Shown here: in pieces, positions 1 to 8,127 of the stretch
Layout of the letters: every line of letters starts with the position of its first letter
Position numbering within the stretch: the stretch's first letter is position 1
NCBI RefSeq assembly: GCF_900107035.1
Contig: NZ_FNOJ01000001.1
Location: 62,001 to 126,000, forward strand
DNA length: 64,000 nt
DNA from: Alicyclobacillus hesperidum
Lineage (GTDB): Bacteria > Bacillota > Bacilli > Alicyclobacillales > Alicyclobacillaceae
Direction: 5' to 3'
Translations under genes and position numbers: made by a program
The notes under the pieces: model-generated
Database searches by the model: none
Seen by the model: the letters and a program-made list of their open reading frames with translations, nothing else
What the model was told of the DNA's origin: nothing

Positions 1-743
1 ATCAATTCGCTCTCACCGGTTCCGGCCTCGACCAACCAACTGCCATTGGGTGCGACAATCCCGCTCCCACCATAAAAGTGCACGCCGTCCTCGTAGCCGA
101 CGCGGTTGGCAAAGACGATGTGCACGCCAAGCAACTGTGCATACATCTGCAACAGATGCCGCCAGAACGCATGCGAACCAAATTCCGCTGCCGCCATCGT
201 ATTTCGCCATGGACTTGAAGCTGGTACCAAGAGAAGCGTCGCCTTCTGCATCGCAAGCAGGTATGGTGCAGACAGGTGCCACGCGTCTTCGCAGATCAGG
301 ACGCCGAGCGTCCCGAGCGAACTTTTCCATACGTCAAACCGGTCGCCAGGTGCAAAATACCTGCGCTCGTCGAACATACCATACGTCGGCAGGTACACTT
401 TACGATGCTTATGTACAACTTCGCCTTTTGAAGCGTAAAGTGCCGTCACGTAGAATCGGTGATCGTCCGTTTCTTCCACAAAAGAAAATAAGACGTCGAT
501 CTCCTTACTCATGTCGACAATGGATTGAATTTCCGGACTCGCCGCCGAGCGAGCCACCTCCAACGTCAAATCCTGTGTCTGGTACCCGGTCAGTCCGAGC
601 TCCGGAAACACAATCAAATGAGCACCCTGCGCCGACGCCTCGCGTATGTATTCGTGATGACGCTCTAAATTCGCGCCAATATCGCCCAATTTGGGCGCCA
701 TCTGCGCGATCGCCACGCGTTGTATGTCGAAAGCCACGGCCAT
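1..743 (-). CDS. Carbon-nitrogen hydrolase (nitrilase family), 3' end cut by window
   Basis: The frame reads from ATG at 743 to the window edge (about 247 residues) without a stop. It shows the nitrilase-superfamily triad: Glu48 in FPELG, Lys115 in HRKVYLP and Cys151 in LICEDAW. Family members hydrolyse amide or nitrile C-N bonds in the cytoplasm; the N-terminal amidase half of glutamine-dependent NAD synthetase is a close relative, so a role near NAD synthesis is possible but unproved. The ribosome binding site is weak (a GGGGGA run abutting the ATG), so the start is tentative. The gene follows the CotS-like kinase gene but is separated from it by a hairpin. Confidence 0.85.
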   Translation of the reverse strand, partial: MAVAFDIQRVAIAQMAPKLGDIGANLERHHEYIREASAQGAHLIVFPELGLTGYQTQDLTLEVARSAASPEIQSIVDMSKEIDVLFSFVEETDDHRFYVTALYASKGEVVHKHRKVYLPTYGMFDERRYFAPGDRFDVWKSSLGTLGVLICEDAWHLSAPYLLAMQKATLLLVPASSPWRNTMAAAEFGSHAFWRHLLQMYAQLLGVHIVFANRVGYEDGVHFYGGSGIVAPNGSWLVEAGTGESEL

Positions 744-800
744 TCCCCCAGTACCGTTGATACCCAAACAGTATACATGCGCTGGCTGACAAACGGAAGA

Positions 801-834
801 AAGGCGCAGGCTCGAGGCGCCATCACGCCTCGAG
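801..834 (-). terminator. Hairpin at the end of the CotS-like kinase gene
   Basis: A perfect 9-bp inverted repeat (811-819 and 826-834, loop 6) overlaps the stop codon. On the minus strand it is followed by a T-rich stretch rather than a clean U tract. It probably ends the yunB-LysM-kinase transcript. Confidence 0.5.
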
Positions 835-1815
835 CCGCAGTTTGGCGAGCACAGCCTTATTCAACTCGGATCGCCGCCGCTCGCACGCGACCGCGTATTG
901 CACCTTGGCAACCGCATGATGCCGCTCCTCGGCCTCGGCCTTTCCCCATTCGGCAAGGGCGCGTACCCAGATATCTGGCCATTGGGCCAAACCGAGCAAG
1001 ATCGCCAATTCATTGCGCCTTAAGGCCGCGTGCTCCGCATAGACTTCCCACATTTCCTGGTACTCAGGCACTCGAAGTTCGTTTAAGAACAGCGTATGGC
1101 TGATGAATTGCACGGGATCGGCATACATGTCGTCGTAGCCGGCGTGGTCAAAGTCGATCAAGGCGATATTTCCATCGCCATCAATCAGCACGTTGTGCGG
1201 AGCGAGATCGCGGTGGCACAAGGTCGCCCGCTGGCGCCACTGCGACCGCGTCTGTTCCAAATTTGCTCGATACAGCGCAATGGTGCGCTCTGCCCGCGCC
1301 TGCGCCTCGACTGCAAACGGCGCAAACTGTGACAACTCGCGAGCGGCTTGCGGCCATAGTTTCGCGATCGCGTTTGCCTTGACGCGCAATTTGCCGTACA
1401 GCGACCCTCGTCGCAGTGTCCGATGTTCTGGGTACCCGGCCGCTTGCACAGCCCGCTGTACCTTTGCGACGGCGGCAATTGCCCGCAGTCGTTCATCGCG
1501 GCTCGCAGTCTGAACGTGTCGTCCGGGTAGCCAAGGCTGCAAGTATCCGCGGTTGCCATCTTTGCATTCTGCGAGCATTCGCCCGTCTCGCTTGGGCAAG
1601 GGGGCGGCCGCTCGCACATCGGCGCGATCGTAAGCCTCTAAGGCTCGCGCCAGCGCCTGCAAACGTTCGTCCGTATCGCCGAAGGCCGCCTGTTTCCAGA
1701 TGTATCGCCGTCCGTCTGCCGCGACAATGCCATATACTGTACGCTTACGCACAATGCATTCGGCGCAAATGCCGTAAGCGTTCTTCGCGACTGACGCCAC
1801 ATCCGGTGCGTCCAT
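823..1815 (-). CDS. CotS-like spore coat kinase-fold protein
   Basis: This 330-residue protein has the aminoglycoside/choline phosphotransferase fold of the CotS/YutH spore coat family. Visible motifs are the catalytic loop HRDLAPHN (His201, Asp203, Asn208) and the metal-binding IDFDHA (Asp221), so the kinase residues look intact. CotS-family proteins sit in the inner coat of Bacillus spores; their substrate is generally unknown. The ATG lies 2 nt after the stop of the LysM gene, with GAGG inside the upstream reading frame, so translation is probably coupled. Next to a LysM coat-type protein and yunB, a role in spore envelope assembly is the best inference. Confidence 0.8.
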   Translation of the reverse strand: MDAPDVASVAKNAYGICAECIVRKRTVYGIVAADGRRYIWKQAAFGDTDERLQALARALEAYDRADVRAAAPLPKRDGRMLAECKDGNRGYLQPWLPGRHVQTASRDERLRAIAAVAKVQRAVQAAGYPEHRTLRRGSLYGKLRVKANAIAKLWPQAARELSQFAPFAVEAQARAERTIALYRANLEQTRSQWRQRATLCHRDLAPHNVLIDGDGNIALIDFDHAGYDDMYADPVQFISHTLFLNELRVPEYQEMWEVYAEHAALRRNELAILLGLAQWPDIWVRALAEWGKAEAEERHHAVAKVQYAVACERRRSELNKAVLAKLRLEA

Positions 1816-1817
1816 AC

Positions 1818-2846
1818 CTACTCATCCTCGCGCAGGCGAACGGTAAAAGGCTTTGACCATCCGTCATCGTCCGTCTGTGGCACTTCGCCGTCGGCCCACG
1901 CCTTCGCTTCCTCCTGCGATGGATCAGATGGCGTTTCGTACGATCGCCACTGGTCGCCCTGAACCGAATCGATCGCACGCAAATGAGGCTCATCCGGATC
2001 GGCCGGGGCAAACCACGCATCAGCGGACAAGCGATACGGATTGTGCGTATGCGGACCGGCTTCACCGGGCACTTCTGCTTGTGGCGTCGGTGCGGGCTGT
2101 TGCATGGAAGGAGCCACAGGCGTCACGCTAGCCGTCGTGTCCGTCGTCCATCCCGGGGCCGCAGGCGTCTCTGCGACAGGCGCTGCACCCTGCGCAGGCG
2201 CGGCAGAACCGGGACCATGTGCATGACCCGGGACATAGCCTGGCGCGTAGCCTGGCGTGGGCGCCGCATAACCCGGTGCCTGCGGATACCCCGGCGCGTA
2301 GCCTGGCGTGGGCGCCGCATAACCCGGTGCTTGTGGGTACCCCGGCGCGTAGCCTGGCGTGGGCGCTGCGTAACCCGGTGCTTGTGGGTACCCCGGCGCG
2401 TAGCCTGGCGTGGGCGCTGCGTAACCCGGTGCTTGCGGATAGCCAGTGGACGAAGTGGCATGAGACAACGGCACATACACAATCATGCCGGGCTGCAACG
2501 GTTGCCCTGCAACAGTCGGATTGAGATGCTCTACTTGAGCGACCGAAACGCCATAGCGGGCTGCGATCTCTGCCCACGTCTCGCCAGCCTGCACATGGTG
2601 CGGCCAGACGAACCCGAAGTAGGGTTTGGCTTTAGCCTGCTTGGTCGTTTTGGCAGACGACGCTTTCTTCGCCTTTCCGGACTTAACGGGTTTTCCGAGT
2701 TCCGGAATGACGATGGTCATTCCTGGTACGATGTCGTTAGCGTTCTGAATCTGCGGGTTAGCTGCCAGTAATAAAGGCAAGCGAACTCCGGTCTTGCGGC
2801 TGATTTGATATAAAGATTCACCTGGTTTCACGACATACTTCTTCAT
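1818..2846 (-). CDS. SafA-like protein with two LysM domains and a Pro-Gly-Tyr repeat
   Basis: This 342-residue protein starts with a LysM domain (about residues 3-48, motif YVVKPGESLYQISRKTG), has a Lys/Ala-rich linker, then a second LysM (about 83-128, HHVQAGETWAEIAARYG). A low-complexity region follows, with four tandem 17-residue repeats of the type YPQAPGYAAPTPGYAPG, and then an acidic C-terminal tail. There is no signal peptide. LysM domains bind peptidoglycan; in Bacillus, SafA uses one at the cortex-coat interface and has Gly/Pro/Tyr-rich repeats, so a spore coat morphogenetic role is the best guess. A strong AGGAGG precedes the ATG. Tyr-rich repeats could be cross-linked, but that is inference. 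Confidence 0.8.
   Translation of the reverse strand: MKKYVVKPGESLYQISRKTGVRLPLLLAANPQIQNANDIVPGMTIVIPELGKPVKSGKAKKASSAKTTKQAKAKPYFGFVWPHHVQAGETWAEIAARYGVSVAQVEHLNPTVAGQPLQPGMIVYVPLSHATSSTGYPQAPGYAAPTPGYAPGYPQAPGYAAPTPGYAPGYPQAPGYAAPTPGYAPGYPQAPGYAAPTPGYAPGYVPGHAHGPGSAAPAQGAAPVAETPAAPGWTTDTTASVTPVAPSMQQPAPTPQAEVPGEAGPHTHNPYRLSADAWFAPADPDEPHLRAIDSVQGDQWRSYETPSDPSQEEAKAWADGEVPQTDDDGWSKPFTVRLREDE
2242..2445 (-). repeat. Four tandem 51-bp coding repeats
   Basis: Four copies of a 51-bp unit (17 codons) lie inside the LysM protein gene. They differ only at a few positions (for example ccgcat versus ctgcgt), which indicates recent duplication or gene conversion. The array keeps frame and is likely to vary in copy number. 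Confidence 0.95.
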
Positions 2847-2938
2847 CTACAAAACCTCCTAGGCGAAAGGGCAGTCGCATCACTGCAGCAGTATATGCAC
2901 TCGCCTAGGAAGTGGCACTCGGCCACACGGTCGACGCG

Positions 2939-3658
2939 TCATCGCAGAGGAACGGTCGGTGAACCTTGGTAATACGCGTTTGGCACCGGCCCTGTCATAA
3001 CAAGGTACACAACCGGTGCCCTCGTCTGTACCGTGGTCGGAACATGAACCAAAGGCGTAATCACCATGACGTTGGCGGTCAGTTCGAGGTACACGACGTG
3101 AACCACCTGGTTTACGCCCTTCGACTCAATATCCGTTTGCAAATTGGAATGGACGGTTCCCATCAAGGAAAAGCGAACGGGCACCGTCAAGGCATAACCG
3201 GAGAGAAGAGAACCACTGAGCAATTGCAGCACCGGCAACCGCAAGTGTTGATGGGACAACTCGCGCAAGCGAGTTTGCGCATCGCGCGTGGCAACACCTT
3301 GAAGTGCTGCTAATTTAGCCATATCCAGACTTGTGACCGCCAGCGACGTACCGCCCGCCCCGCGTTCGATCTCGCTGTTGACCAGCGACTTGGCATCCGG
3401 ATAATCCGAAATGGCATCGACAAGCGCTTCGTTTAACGCCTCGCTGCCAATGCGCTGCGCAAGTGCTGAAGAAGTGTTTATGACAATGGGGCGCAAGCGA
3501 TAATCAATCAAGAAAATGAGCCCGACAAAGACGAGGATGGCGCAGGCTACAGGCCAAAACCAAGCGGGTAAGCGCGGATGTGAAGAACGGTTGGAAACAT
3601 GTATCGCGTCACTCCGACTGGCGGATCGGACAGGGCGCGCAACAAAACGCCGTGGCAC
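2939..3658 (-). CDS. yunB: Sporulation protein YunB
   Basis: This protein of about 239 residues resembles YunB: a basic N-terminus, one membrane segment (about residues 32-54, rich in V/I/L/F), and an extracytoplasmic domain that includes IGSEALNEALVDAI. In B. subtilis yunB is expressed in the mother cell and is needed for efficient spore formation; its biochemistry is unknown. I chose GTG at 3658 because GAGGGGGA lies 7 nt upstream; an in-frame ATG at 3679 has no ribosome binding site. It lies 65 nt after tyrS and 92 nt before the LysM gene, all on the same strand. Confidence 0.85.
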   Translation of the reverse strand: MPRRFVARPVRSASRSDAIHVSNRSSHPRLPAWFWPVACAILVFVGLIFLIDYRLRPIVINTSSALAQRIGSEALNEALVDAISDYPDAKSLVNSEIERGAGGTSLAVTSLDMAKLAALQGVATRDAQTRLRELSHQHLRLPVLQLLSGSLLSGYALTVPVRFSLMGTVHSNLQTDIESKGVNQVVHVVYLELTANVMVITPLVHVPTTVQTRAPVVYLVMTGPVPNAYYQGSPTVPLR

Positions 3659-3660
3659 AC

Positions 3661-3696
3661 AAATTCCCCCTCGTCCCATGGTACGCGGGGGAATTT
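3661..3696 (-). promoter_or_regulatory. Hairpin covering the yunB ribosome binding site
   Basis: A perfect 10-bp inverted repeat (3661-3670 and 3687-3696) lies between tyrS and yunB. Its 3' arm on the minus strand contains the GGGGGA core of the yunB Shine-Dalgarno, so a transcript reading through from tyrS would fold the site away. No U tract follows, so it is not a standard terminator. Confidence 0.6.
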
Positions 3697-3723
3697 CAGA
3701 TCATGCCGATGCCTTCAAGACCC

Positions 3724-4956
3724 TCACACACGAAGGCGCCGGAACTGCCGCTTGCCGCGCTGCAAAACGTCGCCATCATGCGGTTCGTATTGCAGGTCGA
3801 CGTCGAGCACCTTTTCTCCGTTCAGTCGCACAGAACCTTCGGCAATAGCTCGCCGAGCCTCACTGTTGCTATTGGCCAGACCGAGATCCGTGAGCAATTT
3901 GACAATCCAAATTGGCTCTCCCGGAACAGGTACTTCCTCCATGTCTTCCGGCAATGCCCCTGCCTGAAAGACTTTGTGCCAATGATCAACGGCCTCGACA
4001 GCCGCTTCTTCGCCGAGAAAGCGAGTGACCAACTCCTTGGCAAGTTCCATCTTGGCATCGCGCGGATTCATTTGCCCGGCATCGACGGCTTGTCGCATCC
4101 GTTCGATGTCTGTCGCCTCGCGCAACGACAATAGATCATAGTACTTGAACAACAAGGAATCTGGAATCGACATCAACTTCCCAAACATGTCGTTTGGTGC
4201 CTCGTCGATCCCGATATAGTTACCCAGGCTCTTCGACATCTTGTGAACGCCGTCCAAGCCTTCGAGCAGCGGCATCATGACCGCAATCTGCATCGGTTGT
4301 CCAAATTCGCGCTGCAAAGTGCGACCCATGAGCAGGTTGAACTTTTGATCCGTTCCGCCCAACTCGACGTCGGTCTCAAGATGCACGGAATCGTACGCCT
4401 GCATCAGCGGATAGAAAAACTCATGAATGTGAATGGGTCGATTGTCGCGAAAGCGTTTCGTAAAGTCTTCGCGCTCCAGCATCCTCGCTACGGTGACCGT
4501 CGATGCAAGCCGGATGACATCCGCAAAATCAAGCGGAGCGAGCCAATCGGCGTTGTAGACAATTTCGGTCTTTGCAGGGTCCAGCACTTTGTAGACCTGA
4601 CGCACATAGGTCTTCGCGTTTTCGGCCACTTCTTCCGCGCTCAGTTGTTTGCGCGTCTCCGACTTATCCGTCGGATCGCCAATGCGACCCGTAAAGTTTC
4701 CAATTACGAGATGCGCGCGGTGTCCTAGTTCCTGAAATTGACGAACCTTGTGCAGTACGACCGTGTGTCCCAGATGGATGTCAGCGGCCGTCGGATCCAT
4801 GCCAAGTTTCACCCGTAACGGTTTGCCTGTGGCCACCGACATGCGTATCTTCTCGACCAGTTCCTGCTCTGGAACAATTTCAGCGACACCGCGGCGAATC
4901 CACGCGAGCTGGCGCTCGACTTCCGCCTCTTGCGCCGGCGTGAGCTGCCACTCCAT
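3724..4956 (-). CDS. tyrS: Tyrosyl-tRNA synthetase
   Basis: This 410-residue class I synthetase charges tRNA-Tyr in the cytoplasm. It shows the HIGH-type motif HLGH at residues 61-64, the KMSKS loop near 238-242 and a C-terminal S4 RNA-binding domain (about 345-410). The wording around HLGH (DIHLGHTVVLHK) is of the TyrZ subgroup. ATG at 4956 is preferred because GAGAGG lies 9 nt upstream; an ATG at 4965 is in frame but badly spaced. Unlike pheST and thrS here, no T-box leader precedes it, only a standard promoter. yunB follows. Confidence 0.95.
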   Translation of the reverse strand: MEWQLTPAQEAEVERQLAWIRRGVAEIVPEQELVEKIRMSVATGKPLRVKLGMDPTAADIHLGHTVVLHKVRQFQELGHRAHLVIGNFTGRIGDPTDKSETRKQLSAEEVAENAKTYVRQVYKVLDPAKTEIVYNADWLAPLDFADVIRLASTVTVARMLEREDFTKRFRDNRPIHIHEFFYPLMQAYDSVHLETDVELGGTDQKFNLLMGRTLQREFGQPMQIAVMMPLLEGLDGVHKMSKSLGNYIGIDEAPNDMFGKLMSIPDSLLFKYYDLLSLREATDIERMRQAVDAGQMNPRDAKMELAKELVTRFLGEEAAVEAVDHWHKVFQAGALPEDMEEVPVPGEPIWIVKLLTDLGLANSNSEARRAIAEGSVRLNGEKVLDVDLQYEPHDGDVLQRGKRQFRRLRV

Positions 4957-5070
4957 GTAAACCATCCTCTCTAGCCGTTTCAATCGGTCCCGTTTCTGCC
5001 AATAAGGAGCCAGTATACACAAAAAGCCCAGCCAAGGCCGAAGGCGCGTATGCGTATGGCAATTTTACTC

Positions 5071-5100
5071 AATATAACTATAAGCCATTTGCACTGTCAA
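5071..5100 (-). promoter_or_regulatory. Sigma-A-type promoter for tyrS
   Basis: TTGACA (5100-5095) and TATATT (5076-5071) are separated by 18 nt on the minus strand, about 115 nt before the tyrS start. Confidence 0.65.
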
Positions 5101-5169
5101 CGCAGGACTTTCAATCATCGGTGCACGAATCATATCGATAAACTTACCATGATGTCCAATTTTGTCGTG

Positions 5170-5178
5170 TGATATAAT
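5170..5178 (+). promoter_or_regulatory. Extended -10 promoter for the PBP gene
   Basis: TGATATAAT is a perfect extended -10 element; no good -35 box is present. Transcription would begin near 5185, which rules out an upstream in-frame start at 5162 and supports the GTG at 5204. Confidence 0.65.
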
Positions 5179-5203
5179 CTCGGTAACGAAGGGAGGGGCG
5201 CCC

Positions 5204-8119
5204 GTGAAGAAGCGACGCAACCGTGTCGGTCAGGAAACCATCGTCGTCCGCGACCCTCGTGCAACTGCGCGCAAGCGTGAACAAAAGGCCTCGCGGTTTT
5301 GGGTTGCGATGCGGGTCAGCCTGTTCTCTTTGGGTAGCCTCGGCGTCTTAGGTTGCGCTGCGGGCGCTGGATATGTCGCATCGTTATTAAAAGGCCTGCC
5401 CAAAGTGAATGCAGCGACGTTTGTCAACAACAGCGCTGCGTCTGTCGTGTACGATTGCCACGGCAAAGTCATTGGACGGTTCACAGGCGATGGCGACCGA
5501 CAACCTATCACGTCCATCTCACAGGTATCCCCGTATTTGGTCAACGCGTTTGTCGCAGCGGAAGACAAGACGTTTTTTACAAATATAGGAATCAACCCTT
5601 TATCCATGGCTCGTGCCCTTGTACAGGATCTCGCAGGCCACAGCATCGAGAGCGGCGCCAGCACCATCACGCAGCAGACCGTCAAACTTGCCGTGTTTCC
5701 AGAGCAACAACGGACAATGCGGCGCAAAATTCAGGAGATTGCCTTAGCCATCCAAGTCAATCATGTTCTCACAAAAGACGAAATCTTGACCGACTATATG
5801 AATTGGGTCTACATGGGGCGCATGGGTACCGACACGGTATATGGCGTCAGACGCGCATCCGAAATTTTGTTTGGCAAAAATCCTAAGGATCTAAATTTGC
5901 CCGAAGCGGCCTTTCTGGCAGCTTTGCCAAATAACCCGTCGTATTTTTCACCCTATGAGTTTCCTCAACACACATTGCAACGTCAGCACTACATCTTGGA
6001 TCAAATGCTGGCGGACAAGCTCATTAGTCGTGCCGCATACGACCAAGCGTATCACTACGACGTGCTCAAACATATTCATCCCGCTCCGGAGAGCGGTCTG
6101 CCGGCCCATCCATACTTAATGCTCGACGAGATTAAACCCCGCGTCATTCAGGCGCTTGTACAAGCAGGCGTGTATGAAAACGCAGTCCAAGCCGAGTCGG
6201 CTTTGCCGGTGGCGGGTTTGAAAATTTATACCACCATCGATTTGACCAAGCAGAATCAAGTTGAACAAGTACTGTCTAACGATGCTTTGTTCGCGGGCAC
6301 CGACAAAACATACAGACTTGCTAGCGGCAAAACGGCGACGGATTTGTACGAAGCAGGCTTTACGCTCATCGACAACCAGACCGGTGGCATTCTTGCGGTC
6401 GGCGGTGGCCGGGACTACCTGAAAGACGCTATCGATCACGCCGACATCGCTCGGCAACCGGGCTCCTCCATTAAACCGCTGCTTGACTATGGTCCAGCCA
6501 TTGATCGCGGACTGATCACAGCTGGTACTGTGCTGTATGATGCGCCTACCTTGTTTCCAGGTAGCGGCGGGGAACCAGCGTACGAACCACACGACGACGA
6601 ACCAGATTTTGCGGGTCTATTGTCGGCTCGGCAGGCGCTCTACGAATCGCGCAACGTACCGGCCATCGACATTCTCGCTGAGTTGACTCCCCAGGTTGGA
6701 TTTAGCTATTTAAGCAAGATGGGACTAGGTACGAACGCCAAAACACTCGATGGCGAACCGACCATCGTCGCGGACGACGAAAATCACTTGGCGGCGGCGA
6801 TTGGCGGCCTGGACAATGGCGCGACAGTCGAACAGATGACAAGTGCGTATACAACCCTGGCCAATCAAGGCGTGTGGCACGAGAGCTACATGATTAGCCA
6901 GATTGAGGACAATACCGGGCGGATCTTATATCAAGCAGATCCACAGACACATCAGGTGTTTTCTCCGGCAACAGCCTATATTGTGACTGACATGTTGCAC
7001 GACGTTTTGTATCACTCCGGGGGCACGGCAACGATGATTGGCGCGCATTTCCCTGGTCAGTATATTTCCGGGAAGACAGGCACGACAGATGCTCTTGGCG
7101 ACGGCTGGTTCATCGGCTACACACAGCAATACACCGCAGGCATCTGGATGGGATATAACAATCATGAACTGATTTCGCCAGGCGCAGAGTACAACTTGAA
7201 GTTCACATTGTGGAATGACATCATGACGCCCATTCTCGCAGCCGCCCCGGCCAAAAAGCCCTGGCCAAAACCGACCAACGTGGTTAGCAAGGCGGTGAGC
7301 AGCACCAGCGGGTTGTTGCCGACGCCCCTATCGACCGCGCACGGTGAGATCACAACGGAACCGTTTGTGCAGGGTACGGAACCGACGCAATATGACGACG
7401 TGGACGTCGAAGTCAAATACGTCGTGATCCATGGCAAGAAATATTTGGCCACGAGCCATACACCTTTGTCCGAAGTGCGCACAGGCGTTTTCATGAAGCT
7501 TCCGGAAAGCAGAATTCTCGATTGGGAGCACAAAATTCCAGGCGGCGTAACCGACGACACGCCATATTTGGCGCCGACCGAGCCGGATCCACGCGGTGGT
7601 ATAGTGCTCGATGCGGGAAGCGTGCCCGCCATCACAAGTCCGTCGCAAATGGCGGCACCGACAGGGTTAACCGGTACCTTTGACGGCACAGATGTCACAT
7701 TGAGCTGGAAACCCGTTACAGGAGCAAACCAGTATGACGTGTATCGGGCGAGTAACCCGAATGGCCCATACACACAAATTGGAACAAACGACGTGCCGTG
7801 GTATGTCGATACGGCGGTACCGTCGTCTGGCCAAACCACGTTGTATTACAAGGTGTTTGCCGAGTCCAGCATCGCGCTTTCACAGGCGTCCCAAACCATT
7901 GCCGTTCAGGTTGAAAAGAGCGGCGGATCGAATGACGGCGCCAACAACACGGCAAACGGTATCACGGGTGCACCTGCCGATACCCTCAACAGCACCACTC
8001 CTGAGGCAAACAAGAGTAACGGTGAGGGAGACAACTCAGATAACAGTGGCAGTGTAAACGGCACAACGCGGCAGCCGAAAGCAACGCAGCACTGGCTCCC
8101 AGGTCTTGGGGGCCAGTGA
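5204..8119 (+). CDS. Class A penicillin-binding protein with C-terminal FN3 domain
   Basis: This 971-residue bifunctional peptidoglycan synthase has a basic cytoplasmic N-terminus and one membrane anchor (about residues 33-62). The glycosyltransferase 51 domain has the AAEDKTFF motif at about 118-125 and GASTITQQ at 151-158. The transpeptidase domain has SSIK (Ser421, Lys424), SRN (482-484) and KTGT (from Lys624). A fibronectin type III domain follows (about 820-905), then an Asn/Ser/Gly-rich tail. It polymerises and cross-links glycan outside the membrane. GTG at 5204 follows GGGAGGGG with 5 nt spacing. The gene is monocistronic and converges on mutS2 with 8 bp between, and no terminator is visible. 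Confidence 0.93.
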   Translation: MKKRRNRVGQETIVVRDPRATARKREQKASRFWVAMRVSLFSLGSLGVLGCAAGAGYVASLLKGLPKVNAATFVNNSAASVVYDCHGKVIGRFTGDGDRQPITSISQVSPYLVNAFVAAEDKTFFTNIGINPLSMARALVQDLAGHSIESGASTITQQTVKLAVFPEQQRTMRRKIQEIALAIQVNHVLTKDEILTDYMNWVYMGRMGTDTVYGVRRASEILFGKNPKDLNLPEAAFLAALPNNPSYFSPYEFPQHTLQRQHYILDQMLADKLISRAAYDQAYHYDVLKHIHPAPESGLPAHPYLMLDEIKPRVIQALVQAGVYENAVQAESALPVAGLKIYTTIDLTKQNQVEQVLSNDALFAGTDKTYRLASGKTATDLYEAGFTLIDNQTGGILAVGGGRDYLKDAIDHADIARQPGSSIKPLLDYGPAIDRGLITAGTVLYDAPTLFPGSGGEPAYEPHDDEPDFAGLLSARQALYESRNVPAIDILAELTPQVGFSYLSKMGLGTNAKTLDGEPTIVADDENHLAAAIGGLDNGATVEQMTSAYTTLANQGVWHESYMISQIEDNTGRILYQADPQTHQVFSPATAYIVTDMLHDVLYHSGGTATMIGAHFPGQYISGKTGTTDALGDGWFIGYTQQYTAGIWMGYNNHELISPGAEYNLKFTLWNDIMTPILAAAPAKKPWPKPTNVVSKAVSSTSGLLPTPLSTAHGEITTEPFVQGTEPTQYDDVDVEVKYVVIHGKKYLATSHTPLSEVRTGVFMKLPESRILDWEHKIPGGVTDDTPYLAPTEPDPRGGIVLDAGSVPAITSPSQMAAPTGLTGTFDGTDVTLSWKPVTGANQYDVYRASNPNGPYTQIGTNDVPWYVDTAVPSSGQTTLYYKVFAESSIALSQASQTIAVQVEKSGGSNDGANNTANGITGAPADTLNSTTPEANKSNGEGDNSDNSGSVNGTTRQPKATQHWLPGLGGQ

Positions 8120-8127
8120 CGCCATCA

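Noticed and set aside
50-760. 236-codon plus-strand frame over the nitrilase gene
   Set aside because: The minus strand carries the complete Glu-Lys-Cys triad; this frame is Arg/Pro/Ser-rich noise.
4957-5203. T-box leader for tyrS
   Set aside because: No T-box sequence, specifier stem or terminator is present; the gap holds only divergent promoters.
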